A DNA stretch of 64,000 nucleotides, taken from an uncultured Roseovarius sp. (GTDB taxonomy: Bacteria; Pseudomonadota; Alphaproteobacteria; Rhodobacterales; Rhodobacteraceae). Shown here piece after piece: positions 16,667-25,018 of this stretch. The notes under the pieces were generated by a model, which worked only from the letters and a program-made list of their open reading frames with translations, made no database searches and had not been told where the DNA came from. Position numbers and translations under genes: made by a program. Numbering within the stretch: the stretch's first letter is position 1; each line of letters begins with the position of its first letter. The DNA lies in the NCBI GenBank assembly GCA_947496175.1, contig CANMBU010000002.1, positions 1-64,000 on the forward strand, written 5' to 3'.

Positions 16667-16858
16667 TCATCCCTGTTTCGCCATCTCCAACGCTTCCTCG
16701 ATCACTCCTGCATCCCCGATATGATTGACCAGTAAAAGCACCAGCCGGGCGTTTAGGGCAGTGCTGCCTTCCAGGCTGAGGTCTTCATGGGCGGCCAGCA
16801 GCATGGCGTATATGTCATCGGCATTCTTAAGGTTGGGCGTTGTGATGAGCGTGCTCAT
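16667..16858 (-). CDS. mhaB: DUF2783 small protein, probable coupling component of the flavin hydroxylase (MhaB-like)
   Basis: This 63-residue acidic helical protein of the DUF2783 type was recognised from its pattern DDIYAMLLAAHEDLSLEGSTALNARLVLLLVNHIGD. It overlaps the FAD hydroxylase gene by ATGA (16855-16858). In Pseudomonas putida U, 3-hydroxyphenylacetate 6-hydroxylase is a flavoprotein (MhaA) plus a very small coupling protein (MhaB). The size, the overlap and the homogentisate genes nearby make this protein its likely counterpart. That it is needed for hydroxylation here is inferred from the arrangement. Confidence 0.72.
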   Translation of the reverse strand: MSTLITTPNLKNADDIYAMLLAAHEDLSLEGSTALNARLVLLLVNHIGDAGVIEEALEMAKQG

Positions 16859-18438
16859 AGGGCGTGTCCTTTGGCGCGGGTGAGAGCTTGGGTCACATGC
16901 TCTGCCGTAGCGCTGGGCCAGCGGGCGGCGATGTGTTGATCTGGGCGGATGAGGTAGAGGGCGGAGGCGGCCTCTGCCAGATAGCGGGTGCGGAGATCGT
17001 CGGTGATCTCGGGCGACAGGATGGTCAGGCCGGTACCTTCGGGTGCGGTTGTGTTTAAAGCCAGAAGGCAGAAGTCCCCTTCTAAACTGTCTAAAAAATA
17101 GCCATCCGTCAGGCGTGCATCCGGGCAGGGGGCGCCTGGGCGGGTTTGACTCGGACCTGTCGGCAGAGCATCCGGTGTGTTGAGCGGTGAGGCGTCATAG
17201 GTGCTGGGTTGGGACAGGCGGCCGGAATTCACAAAAGGCCGGGCGAAAGCGTGCTCTTTTGCGAGGTCCAGCACGGCATCGCGGAAGATGCGGCTCATCT
17301 CGGATTTGGGCGTGATGAAATCAGTTGAGCGTGTGGAATTGAGAATGTTCTCATCCGCTGCCTGCACACGCTCTGCCGTGTAGCTGTCGAGCAGGGCTTC
17401 CGGCGCGTCGCCTTGCACCACGGATGCCAGCTTCCAACCCAGATTATCCGCATCCTGGAGACCCGAATTGGCCCCGCGCGCGCCGAAGGGTGAGACCTGA
17501 TGGGCGGCATCTCCGGCAAAGAGCACATGGCCGTGGCGGAAGCTCCGCATCCGGCGGCATTGGAATGTGTAGATTGAGACCCATTCAAGCTCAAAGTCCA
17601 CATCCGGTCCGAGCATTTGCGCCACACGGGCACGCACGCGGTCTGGGTCTTGCTCTGCCTTGCGGTCAATTTCCCAGCCCAGTTGCAAATCAATCCGCCA
17701 GACGCCATCGGGTTGTTTGTGCAGCAGCGCGGATTGACCGGGGTTGAAGGGGGGATCGAACCAGAACCACCGCTCGGTCGGGAAGTCGGCCTGCATGGTG
17801 ACATCGGCGATGAGGAAGTTGTCCTCAAAGACGCGGCCTTCGAAGTCCTGATGAAGCATGTGGCGGACCGGCGAGTTGGCCCCATCGCAGGCAATCAGCC
17901 AGTCAGTGGTGATCGCATAAGGCCCGTCTTGGGTTTGAATGACGCAGACCAGTTTGTTGTTCACCCATTCTGGTCGGGTCGCAAAGCGATGTCCGCCGCG
18001 CAGATCAACTGGCGCGCCCTCCGCCTGAAGCGCGCGCAGCCGGGTGATGAGTTCGGTTTCAAGATGGTATTGCTGCAGGTTGATGAAAGCAGGGTTCTTG
18101 TGCCCGGCTTCGGTTTGTAGGTTGAACTCATAGATTTTCTGCGCGCCAGAGAAGACCTTGCCGAGGTTCCATTGTACGCCTTTCTCGACCAGTGCCTCCC
18201 CCACACCCAGACGATCGGCAATCTCCAACGTGCGTTTGGCAAAACAGATCGCGCGCGAGCCGGTAGAGACATGGGTGTTGTCATCCAGGATCAGCGTGGG
18301 AATGCCGCGCTGGGCAAGGTCAAGGGCGAGGGCCAGACCAACAGGGCCGGCCCCCACGATGGTGACTGGGTGATGGGGAGGGCGTGCGGCATCCTGATCT
18401 CGGTGGCGCTGGTAGGGGTAGTGTTCGGGGGTGGTCAT
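16855..18438 (-). CDS. mhaA: FAD-dependent aromatic hydroxylase, probable 3-hydroxyphenylacetate 6-hydroxylase flavoprotein
   Basis: This 527-residue group A flavin monooxygenase (PHBH/MhpA fold) has FAD-binding GAGPVGLALALDLAQRG near residue 30, the DG motif LIACDGANSPVR and the GD motif FAGDAAHQVSPFGARGANSGLQDADNLGWKL, then a thioredoxin-like C-terminal domain. Such enzymes use NAD(P)H and O2 to hydroxylate phenols. With a DUF2783 partner and homogentisate dioxygenase a few genes away, the best fit is 3-hydroxyphenylacetate to homogentisate. The alternative is a 3-(3-hydroxyphenyl)propionate-type hydroxylase, but no meta-cleavage genes are present. Confidence 0.78.
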   Translation of the reverse strand: MTTPEHYPYQRHRDQDAARPPHHPVTIVGAGPVGLALALDLAQRGIPTLILDDNTHVSTGSRAICFAKRTLEIADRLGVGEALVEKGVQWNLGKVFSGAQKIYEFNLQTEAGHKNPAFINLQQYHLETELITRLRALQAEGAPVDLRGGHRFATRPEWVNNKLVCVIQTQDGPYAITTDWLIACDGANSPVRHMLHQDFEGRVFEDNFLIADVTMQADFPTERWFWFDPPFNPGQSALLHKQPDGVWRIDLQLGWEIDRKAEQDPDRVRARVAQMLGPDVDFELEWVSIYTFQCRRMRSFRHGHVLFAGDAAHQVSPFGARGANSGLQDADNLGWKLASVVQGDAPEALLDSYTAERVQAADENILNSTRSTDFITPKSEMSRIFRDAVLDLAKEHAFARPFVNSGRLSQPSTYDASPLNTPDALPTGPSQTRPGAPCPDARLTDGYFLDSLEGDFCLLALNTTAPEGTGLTILSPEITDDLRTRYLAEAASALYLIRPDQHIAARWPSATAEHVTQALTRAKGHAL

Positions 18439-19034
18439 GTTTTTCTAGGATGTCTCTCACCCCAGCGTCGTGAGGTTTTGCGAGGTATGACATAGGCGTT
18501 CGGCTCTTTTTCGGGCGTATTCCATGTGCGATGGAACACGCACCACTTCAGAAAGAAGAGAAAGCTGAGGCCGAGAATGGCGACTGCTTTTACCACGCTG
18601 CTATGAAGCCTGTAGATATGTGCTGAACTGCAGTTTCTTTGTAAAATGACTGGTGCCTGATCATCGGTTGTTGAATACACAAAACTGTCGCGCATCTGTT
18701 CATCTAATGAGCGCTTATCAGGGTACCTTAAACCGAACAGAATTGGATTTGGCGTGCTCCACGTTTCTGGAATTCCGAAGACGTGATTGCTCCAGTTTAC
18801 AGTTAAAGGCTGGTCGACCCACCCTGTTAGGATTTGCACCGCATCAATTTGGAACTGCCCATGTAAAACGCGTCCGGATGTTTCTGTGACCAATTCATAG
18901 TTTGTGACGTTACCAACAACGATTGCATCGGCATGCAAAAGGTCAAAAACAGAGCTGCTTCTATACGTCAAACAGGCATGCGCTGAGCTTCCACTCAGTA
19001 TCAGCGCTAATCCGAATGCCGTGACCCACCTCAA
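18435..19034 (-). CDS. secreted, C-terminally anchored protein of unknown function inside the hydroxylase operon
   Basis: This 199-residue protein was not recognised. I choose TTG 19034 because it forms a TTGA overlap with the upstream stop and lies behind GGGAGG; it yields a clean signal peptide RWVTAFGLALILSGSSAHA before C20. An ATG at 19079 would overlap the upstream gene by 49 bases. The exported part (to about residue 140) looks beta-rich (HADAIVVGNVTNYELV, PLTVNWSNHVFG), resembling secreted proteins that follow an ADAIVVGxV pattern. A single membrane helix lies near VVKAVAILGLSFLFFLKW. The gene is more AT-rich than its neighbours and overlaps both by 4 bases, so it was neatly inserted into the operon. 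Confidence 0.6.
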   Translation of the reverse strand: MRWVTAFGLALILSGSSAHACLTYRSSSVFDLLHADAIVVGNVTNYELVTETSGRVLHGQFQIDAVQILTGWVDQPLTVNWSNHVFGIPETWSTPNPILFGLRYPDKRSLDEQMRDSFVYSTTDDQAPVILQRNCSSAHIYRLHSSVVKAVAILGLSFLFFLKWCVFHRTWNTPEKEPNAYVIPRKTSRRWGERHPRKT

Positions 19035-19981
19035 CCCTGCAAAGCCTCCCACATTTCTATATCGCGCTGAGCTGTCCAAATCCTTGGCGTGTCGATGCCA
19101 CGGGCTTCGTCATAGGCGCGGGCGACGTTGAAGGGCAGGCAATGCTCGTAGATTGCGTAGTCCGAGAATTTAGGATCACAGGCCGCGCGCACGGCATCCC
19201 AGGCGTCTTTCAGCGACCCGCCCCGAGCGGCCACACGCGCGGCAGGGGCATAGGTGCTGCGGACAAAGTCACGCGTGCTTTCAATTGCGGCATCCACCAT
19301 CTCACGCCCCATCAGCGCCCCGCCGCGCCCCGGCGCGATGGCATCGACCTCAAAGGCTTTGACGGCATCCAGCGTGTCGCCCCAATCGGCGAAATGCCCA
19401 TCTCCGCAGTAGCAAGCCGAGTGATACTCAACGATGTCGCCTGTGAACATCACGTTCTCATCGGGTACATGAATAACGATATCGCCGGCCGTGTGCGCCC
19501 GGCCCAGATGCATCAGGTCGATGCGGCGGTTGCCCAGATAAACACTCATCGCCTCGGAGAAGGTTGTCGTGGGCCAGGTCAAGCCCGGAATGCTCTCATG
19601 CCCCTCAAAAAGGCGCGGGAAGCGCTGGAATTCGCTGTCCCAGTCTTCCTGGCCGCGTTCGGCCACCATGGCACGGGCGGCATCTGACATGATCACCTGA
19701 TCCGCGCCGTAAGCCGACGCGCCGAGCACACGCACAGCATGGTAGTGGGTCAGCGCCAGATGGGTGATCGGCTTGTCGGTCACTTGCCGCACGCATTCAA
19801 TCACCTTTCCAGCCAGGCGCGGTGTCGCCTGCGCCTCGATGATCATTACGCTGTCATCGCCGATGATCACACCGGAATTCGGATCCCCTTCGGCGGTAAA
19901 GGCATAAAGACCTCGGCCAATTTCGGTGAAACTGATGGTCTTTTCGCTGAGGTCACTTTGAGAGGCAAACGCCTTGGCCAT
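19031..19981 (-). CDS. MBL-fold metallo-hydrolase with altered metal motif
   Basis: This 316-residue protein belongs to the SoxH / hydroxyacylglutathione hydrolase-like branch. The first metal motif reads THYHAVRVLG where the family has THxHxDH: both histidines are present but the aspartate and following histidine are replaced by valine and arginine, which would lose the second metal site. The third histidine (GRAHTAGD) and the bridging aspartate (MFTGDIVE) remain. It is the first gene of the operon that continues with the unknown secreted protein, the FAD hydroxylase and DUF2783. AAAGGA precedes ATG 19981. A mono-metal hydrolase acting on a pathway thioester or lactone is a guess. Confidence 0.78.
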   Translation of the reverse strand: MAKAFASQSDLSEKTISFTEIGRGLYAFTAEGDPNSGVIIGDDSVMIIEAQATPRLAGKVIECVRQVTDKPITHLALTHYHAVRVLGASAYGADQVIMSDAARAMVAERGQEDWDSEFQRFPRLFEGHESIPGLTWPTTTFSEAMSVYLGNRRIDLMHLGRAHTAGDIVIHVPDENVMFTGDIVEYHSACYCGDGHFADWGDTLDAVKAFEVDAIAPGRGGALMGREMVDAAIESTRDFVRSTYAPAARVAARGGSLKDAWDAVRAACDPKFSDYAIYEHCLPFNVARAYDEARGIDTPRIWTAQRDIEMWEALQG

Positions 19982-20028
19982 GGGTCATCCTTTCCTTACT
20001 CGACAGTCATGCAAGGGTGTGATTCCTT

Positions 20029-20592
20029 ATGCACATGACCGAGATACGTCTTCCATATGTAATTGTCGCAGTGATCAGCCTTGCCACGCTCGTGACACTG
20101 ATCCTGATGGGCCGCAACCTGACTTGCCCCTGCGGATGGGTGGATTTGTGGGGCACGGTGAACACGTCGGAGGGCAGCCAGCAGGTGTTCGACTGGTACT
20201 GGCCCAGCCATTTGCTGCACGGGTTCATTTTTTACGCCATCTTGTGGGCCGTGGCCCGGCGGGTTGAGCTCAGCTGGCGGTTGGTCATTGCCGCGCTGTT
20301 GGAATGCGCCTGGGAGATTGTTGAGAACACCAATGCGGTGATTGAGCGGTATCGTGAGGTGACGATCTCGCTGGATTACTACGGCGACAGCGTGCTCAAC
20401 TCTGCGTCCGACATTGCGGCGATGCTGTTTGGGTTCTGGCTGGCACGGGTGCTGCCGATCTGGGCCAGCCTGACCATCGTCGTGGGGTTTGAACTGCTGA
20501 CCCTGTGGATCATCCGCGACAACCTGACCCTGAACGTGATCATGCTGATCGCCCCCGTTGAGGCGATTGCCGACTGGCAGGCTGGCGGCTAG
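20029..20592 (+). CDS. DUF2585 / UPF0314 inner-membrane protein
   Basis: This 187-residue protein with four to five membrane segments belongs to a family common in alphaproteobacteria. Recognisable stretches are GRNLTCPCGWVDLWGTVNTSEGSQQ, DWYWPSHLLHGFIFYAILW and ALLECAWEIVENTNAVIERYREVTISLDYYGDSVLNSASD; conserved cysteines, histidine and acidic residues suggest a catalytic or binding role. It may start at 20029 or at the next ATG, 20035. It ends 4 bases inside the convergent fumarylacetoacetase-family gene. Its function is unknown, with no evident link to aromatic catabolism except position. Confidence 0.88.
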   Translation: MHMTEIRLPYVIVAVISLATLVTLILMGRNLTCPCGWVDLWGTVNTSEGSQQVFDWYWPSHLLHGFIFYAILWAVARRVELSWRLVIAALLECAWEIVENTNAVIERYREVTISLDYYGDSVLNSASDIAAMLFGFWLARVLPIWASLTIVVGFELLTLWIIRDNLTLNVIMLIAPVEAIADWQAGG

Positions 20593-21548
20593 GGCCATGG
20601 TGCCACTTTCTGGTTGATCGTGCCAAAGATCGACCGGCCCGCATCATCCTGCATCCAGATTTTCACCGTATCGCCGGGCCGAAGGAACGGTGTGTGCGCC
20701 TGACCCGTCAGGATCGTTTCAACCATGCGCTGTTCGGCGATGCAGGAATACCCCCGCCCGCCCCGGGCCACCGGTTGGCCCGGCCCAGCATCCGCATCGC
20801 GGTTTGAAATCGTGCCCGATCCGATGATTGTCCCGGCTGGCAAGGGCCGGGTCTTCGCGGCATGGGCAATCAGCGTGCCGAAATCAAAGGTCATGTCGAC
20901 ACCTGCATCGGCCCGGCCAAAGGGCTGGCCGTTCAGGTCCACATGCAGGATGCCGTGCAGTTTCCGCCCGTCCCACCCCGGCAGCGCAGCGGGGGTCACC
21001 GCCAGCGGCGACGTGGCCGAGGGCGGTTTGGATTGTACAAACCCAAACCCCTTGGACAGCTCGTCGGAGATCAGCGCGCGCAGCGAGATATCATTGATCA
21101 ACAGGACGTATTCGATGAACCCCGCGGCCTCATCCGCGCTGACGCCTTGCGGCACGTCACCGGTAATCACGGCAATCTCGGCCTCAAAGTCGATGCCCCA
21201 ATCCGGGTCTCCGGTGATGTCGTCCTGCGGACCGATGAAGGTGGAACAGCCCTGATACATCAACGGATCGGTCCAAAAGCTTGGGGGCATATCGGCGCCG
21301 CGCGCACGACGCACCAAATCCACATGGTTCACATAGGCGGATCCATCCAGAAACTGCGTTGCCCGGGGCAGCACAGCACCGCAAGATCCCTCGTCAAAGG
21401 GCTGTTCGGTGAACTCTGGCACAAGGCGCTTCATGTCCAGTGCGTCGCGCAGGGTGCGGTCGGTGCAGGGCCGCTGCATGCTGTGGTCATCAGAAACGAC
21501 AACCAGCGCGCCATCCGGCGACCCATCGTCAAGCGACGCAATCTTCAT
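20589..21548 (-). CDS. fumarylacetoacetate hydrolase family protein
   Basis: This 319-residue FAH-family hydrolase has the catalytic domain in the second half: YQGCSTFIGPQDDI, the metal-binding DFEAEIAVITGDVPQG (E-x-E) and GTLIAHAAKTRPLPAGTIIGSGTISNRDAD. FAH enzymes split C-C bonds of acylpyruvate-like substrates with a Mg/Ca ion; here the expected reaction is fumarylacetoacetate (or maleylacetoacetate) to fumarate and acetoacetate, the last step after HmgA. It overlaps the MBL gene upstream by ATGA. No maleylacetoacetate isomerase is in the window. Confidence 0.9.
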   Translation of the reverse strand: MKIASLDDGSPDGALVVVSDDHSMQRPCTDRTLRDALDMKRLVPEFTEQPFDEGSCGAVLPRATQFLDGSAYVNHVDLVRRARGADMPPSFWTDPLMYQGCSTFIGPQDDITGDPDWGIDFEAEIAVITGDVPQGVSADEAAGFIEYVLLINDISLRALISDELSKGFGFVQSKPPSATSPLAVTPAALPGWDGRKLHGILHVDLNGQPFGRADAGVDMTFDFGTLIAHAAKTRPLPAGTIIGSGTISNRDADAGPGQPVARGGRGYSCIAEQRMVETILTGQAHTPFLRPGDTVKIWMQDDAGRSIFGTINQKVAPWP

Positions 21549-22435
21549 GCGTCCTTCCCAAAGGCAATGACCATCCCGTCATGGCCCACATGCAGCGGGC
21601 CATCGTAATGCGGCGTGACGGCCGCCCGCCAATCCGCTTCGGTGATGCCCGGCTCGTGTCCCGGCACAAAATGGTTCAGTGCCAGCGCGCCCACCCCGGC
21701 AGCGGCTGCGATGCGGCCCACTTCGGCAGCCGGGGAGTGACTGCGCAGGATGTGATCTATCAGCCGGGTGGCATCGTCATACCCCATGCGATCCACAATG
21801 GCCTGAATGCCCTCGGGCAACATCGCCTCGTGCACCAGCAGGTCGGCTCCCCGGGCAAACGGGATCATCTCGGGCATCGGCGCAGTGTCGCCCGACAGCA
21901 CCAACGTGTCCGCGCCATGTTGGAATTTCAACGCAAAGCTGTCGGCAACGGGCGGATGGATATTGCGCAAGGCGGTCACCAACACGCCATCCAGATCAAT
22001 CGGGCGTTCGTCGGTGATATGCCCAATGGTGAACAGGCTATGAAAATCGGGGCGGCCCTCGTCGACCTCTCGCAGGGCGATGTCGTAATTCATCGCGTTC
22101 AAAAAGCCTTCCCAGTAATCTTCCAGACCGGGCGGGCCGAAGATGGGCAATTGCTGGCGCAGGCCCGTGGTCCAGGCGGTGTGCAACAGCGGCCCCAATT
22201 CCATCACATGATCGGAATGCATATGGGTGATCAACACCGCATCAATCGCGGTCAACGGCAGGCCCGCATCGCAAATGGCGCGGGTGGCGCCCAGGCCGGC
22301 ATCCACCAACAGGGTCCGCCCGCCCATCTGCACCAGGGTCGAGGTCGGCATGGGCGAGCCGGGTTGAATGCCCGGACCACCTTTGGTGCCCAACAGCACC
22401 ACGGAGCTTTGTGTGTCACTGCCTGTCGTCATCAT
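21545..22435 (-). CDS. MBL-fold metallo-hydrolase (RNase Z / lactonase-like)
   Basis: This 296-residue protein shows the full metal motif THMHSDHVMEL (HxHxDH), a later VLSGDTAP with the bridging aspartate and a C-terminal ALNHFVP histidine, in the RNase Z-like branch often used by lactonases and phosphodiesterases. ATG 22435 is chosen because AGGACGAAA directly precedes it; in-frame ATGs at 22450 and 22465 lie inside the small upstream gene. It is sandwiched between the 29-residue peptide and the FAH gene in the homogentisate operon, so a role in that pathway is likely but undefined. Confidence 0.82.
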   Translation of the reverse strand: MMTTGSDTQSSVVLLGTKGGPGIQPGSPMPTSTLVQMGGRTLLVDAGLGATRAICDAGLPLTAIDAVLITHMHSDHVMELGPLLHTAWTTGLRQQLPIFGPPGLEDYWEGFLNAMNYDIALREVDEGRPDFHSLFTIGHITDERPIDLDGVLVTALRNIHPPVADSFALKFQHGADTLVLSGDTAPMPEMIPFARGADLLVHEAMLPEGIQAIVDRMGYDDATRLIDHILRSHSPAAEVGRIAAAAGVGALALNHFVPGHEPGITEADWRAAVTPHYDGPLHVGHDGMVIAFGKDA

Positions 22436-22442
22436 TTTCGTC

Positions 22443-22532
22443 CTATTCATCCCACGCGCCGCCACTTTCGCGGACCCCTACCATGATCAGCGCGACAATG
22501 ACGATGCCCAGCAGGATGACAACACCGATCAT
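22443..22532 (-). CDS. 29-residue single-pass membrane peptide
   Basis: This short frame is ATG to TAG, encoding a hydrophobic helix IGVVILLGIVIVALIMVGV followed by a polar tail RESGGAWDE. It has a strong ribosome site (GGGGAGGAC, 22538-22546) at proper distance, and its stop lies 7 bases before the chosen start of the MBL gene, so it fills the hmgA-MBL gap exactly. The extended membrane helix with charged tail is not expected by chance at this spacing. Its function is unknown; a small regulator or stabiliser of a membrane transporter or enzyme is possible. Confidence 0.6.
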   Translation of the reverse strand: MIGVVILLGIVIVALIMVGVRESGGAWDE

Positions 22533-22602
22533 CAACCGTCCTCCCCGGCAACGTTCCCCGGCGCACAGCCCGTACCCGCCCGGCATCCATGCCGCGTGAC
22601 GG

Positions 22603-23964
22603 TCATTTCACTCCCGGCGTGCCATCAAACTTCTTTTCGATATCCCCCCAACAGTCGATGTAGTCCTCCTGCAATGGGGCCTCCTTGGCGGCAAAGCGCG
22701 TAAGATGTTGCGGAAAGCGGGTCTCGAACATGAATGACATCGTATTGTCGAGCTTATCAGGCCCCAGATTGGCATTAGACGCCTTCTCAAACGCTTCGCG
22801 GTCAGGCCCGTGCGGCAGCATCATGTTGTGCAGCGACATGCCGCCGGGAATGAACCCCTGAGGCTTGGCATCATACTGGCCATAGATGTTGCCCATCAGT
22901 TCGGACATGATGTTCTTGTGATACCAGGGCGGGCGGAACGTGTGTTCAGCCACCATCCAGCGTTCGCGGAACAGGACAAAGTCGATATTGGCCGTGCCTT
23001 CGACGCCCGAAGGCGCGGTGAGCACGGTGAAAATCGACGGATCAGGATGATCAAACAGCACCGCGCCCACAGGGCAATAGGTGGTCAGATCGTATTTGCA
23101 GGGCGCGTAATTGCCATGCCATGCCACGACATCCAAAGGCGAATGCCCGATCCGTGTCTCGTGAAACTGCCCACACCATTTGATTGTGACGGTCGAAGGT
23201 GTTTCGCGGTCTTCAAAGGCGGCTACGGGGGTTTTGAAATCCCTCCGGTTGGCCATGCAATTCGCACCGATCGGACCGCGACCGGGCAGGGCAAATTTCT
23301 GACCATAGTTTTCGCAAACGAAGCCACGTGCAGGGCCTTTTAGAACCTCAACGCGATAGAGCAGGCCGCGAGGCAGTATCGCGATCTCCTGTGGTGCGAC
23401 ATCAATAATCCCAAGTTCGGTGCAAAAGCGCAGATGGCCCGCCTGCGGGACCACCAGAAGCTCACTGTCAGCGGAATAGAAATAGCTGTCTTTCATGGAG
23501 GCTGTGACCAGATAAACGTGGCTCGCCATGCCCACTTGAGTGTTTACATCGCCAGCCGTGGTCATGGTGCGCATGCCCGTCAGCCATGTCAGAGGCGCGT
23601 CCGAATGCGGGACGGGATCCCAGCGGTATTGACCAAGCGAGGTCACATCTTCCACTACATGCGGCGCTGATTTCCAATAGGGCAGGTCAATCCGGGCAAG
23701 GCGGTGCGTGTGTTTCACCGATGGTCTTATACGATAGCACCAGGTGCGCTCATTCTGATGATTGGGGGCGGTGAAGGCGGTGCCCGAAAGTTGCTCGCCA
23801 TAAAGGCCATAGGCGCATTTTTGGGGGCTATTCTGGCCCTGTGGCAGGGCGCTGGGCAAAGCCTCGGTTTCAAAGTCGTTGCCGAAACCGGGCATATAGC
23901 CCTCATGTGCGCCTGTGAGACTGGGCGCTTGCGTCAGTCCATGCGGATGCGCGGGACGGGTCAT
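22603..23964 (-). CDS. hmgA: homogentisate 1,2-dioxygenase
   Basis: This 453-residue protein is the cupin-fold, non-haem iron enzyme that opens the homogentisate ring to maleylacetoacetate. The N-terminal signature [19 protein letters not shown] is strongly conserved, and the iron-ligand region [23 protein letters not shown] carries the expected His and Glu residues, with [15 protein letters not shown] upstream. Length is as in Pseudomonas HmgA. AGGAG precedes ATG 23964. It leads an operon with the 29-residue peptide, the MBL hydrolase and the FAH-family hydrolase. Confidence 0.97.
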   Translation of the reverse strand: MTRPAHPHGLTQAPSLTGAHEGYMPGFGNDFETEALPSALPQGQNSPQKCAYGLYGEQLSGTAFTAPNHQNERTWCYRIRPSVKHTHRLARIDLPYWKSAPHVVEDVTSLGQYRWDPVPHSDAPLTWLTGMRTMTTAGDVNTQVGMASHVYLVTASMKDSYFYSADSELLVVPQAGHLRFCTELGIIDVAPQEIAILPRGLLYRVEVLKGPARGFVCENYGQKFALPGRGPIGANCMANRRDFKTPVAAFEDRETPSTVTIKWCGQFHETRIGHSPLDVVAWHGNYAPCKYDLTTYCPVGAVLFDHPDPSIFTVLTAPSGVEGTANIDFVLFRERWMVAEHTFRPPWYHKNIMSELMGNIYGQYDAKPQGFIPGGMSLHNMMLPHGPDREAFEKASNANLGPDKLDNTMSFMFETRFPQHLTRFAAKEAPLQEDYIDCWGDIEKKFDGTPGVK

Positions 23965-24039
23965 GGGCGGTCTCCTGTCGGAACGGGGTCAGGCCTGCGC
24001 GGTCGGCACGCGGCCCCTTTGGCATAGAATTTCGCGAAA

Positions 24040-24052
24040 CATGTCAGACATG
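24040..24052. promoter_or_regulatory. candidate operator in the hmgA upstream region
   Basis: CATGTC-A-GACATG is a perfect 6-bp inverted repeat, 76 bases upstream of hmgA in the 184-bp divergent gap with the EamA gene. Regulator unknown; no MarR or IclR gene is adjacent. Short enough that chance cannot be excluded. Confidence 0.3.
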
Positions 24053-24148
24053 CAAGCCATGTTGTTGTTTGCCGCACAGATCGCCTTCGGGCTTGCAGGG
24101 TTTGGCGGTGCTTTACAAACGCCGCCAAACACGGGACAGCTTGCGGCC

Positions 24149-25018
24149 ATGAATACACATCTCAAGGGTCTCATCATCACCACACTGGGCGTGCTCTTTG
24201 TTGTCCCGGACTCGCTCTTTGTCCGTTTGATAGAGGCCGAACCTTTGGTCGTTGCCTTCTGGCGGGGCCTGACGGCGGGTGTGCTGATCCTGATTGGTGT
24301 GCTGGCGTTTCAGGGTGTTGGCGCGATCAAAGCCTCGCTCAACACGGGCCGCGCCGGGCTTGTCTACATCGTGTTGATGGGGTCCACGGCGCCGGGTTTT
24401 GTTATGGCCGTCACGCAAACCAGTGTGGCGAATGTTGTTTTCATTTTCGCCTCGATGCCTGTCTTTTCGTCGATCTTTGCCCGGGTGTTTCTGGGCGAAC
24501 GCATCGGACGGCGCATGGTGCTGACCATGGTAGGAGTCTTTGTGGGCCTAGGCATTCTGGCCTATGGCAGCCACGAAAGCGAGATCGCGTCCTGGAAAGG
24601 TGATCTGTGGGCCGTGTTCGTATCCGCTGCCTATGCCGCAGCATTAACGGCGGTGCGCCGGGTCAAAGATGTGTCAATGATCCCGGCGATCCCTATTTCC
24701 TACATTGGGGCGGCACTGGTGGTGTTGCCGTTTGTTTCGCCGCTGGAACCGGTTGCGGCGCAGTGGGATCTGTTCGTGTACCATGGGCTGTTCATCGCTG
24801 TGGCGACCTGCTTTCTCACCCTGGGCCCGCGCTACATCAGCTCAGTTGAAGTCTCATTGCTGATCTTGCTGGAATCGGTTTTGGCGCCGCTGCTCGTCTG
24901 GGCTGTGGTCGGCGAAGACCCCGGTCGCTGGGCGCTGGTCGGTGGCGCGGTGGTGATCGGTGTTCTATTGATCTCCAACATGGTTTTGCTCAGGCGGGGC
25001 AAGGAGCGCGCCGCGTGA
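24149..25018 (+). CDS. EamA (DMT superfamily) transporter
   Basis: This 289-residue membrane protein with about ten helices has the two EamA repeats: THLKGLIITTLGVLFVVPDSLFVRLI ... FWRGLTAGVL in the first half and GDLWAVFVSAAYAAALTAVRRV ... LLILLESVLAPLLVWAVVGEDP in the second. Members export metabolites or amino acids. ATG 24149 gives the typical N-terminus just before helix 1; an ATG at 24041 would add 36 residues without a ribosome site. The next gene begins in a GTGA overlap. The substrate is unknown. Confidence 0.87.
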   Translation: MNTHLKGLIITTLGVLFVVPDSLFVRLIEAEPLVVAFWRGLTAGVLILIGVLAFQGVGAIKASLNTGRAGLVYIVLMGSTAPGFVMAVTQTSVANVVFIFASMPVFSSIFARVFLGERIGRRMVLTMVGVFVGLGILAYGSHESEIASWKGDLWAVFVSAAYAAALTAVRRVKDVSMIPAIPISYIGAALVVLPFVSPLEPVAAQWDLFVYHGLFIAVATCFLTLGPRYISSVEVSLLILLESVLAPLLVWAVVGEDPGRWALVGGAVVIGVLLISNMVLLRRGKERAA

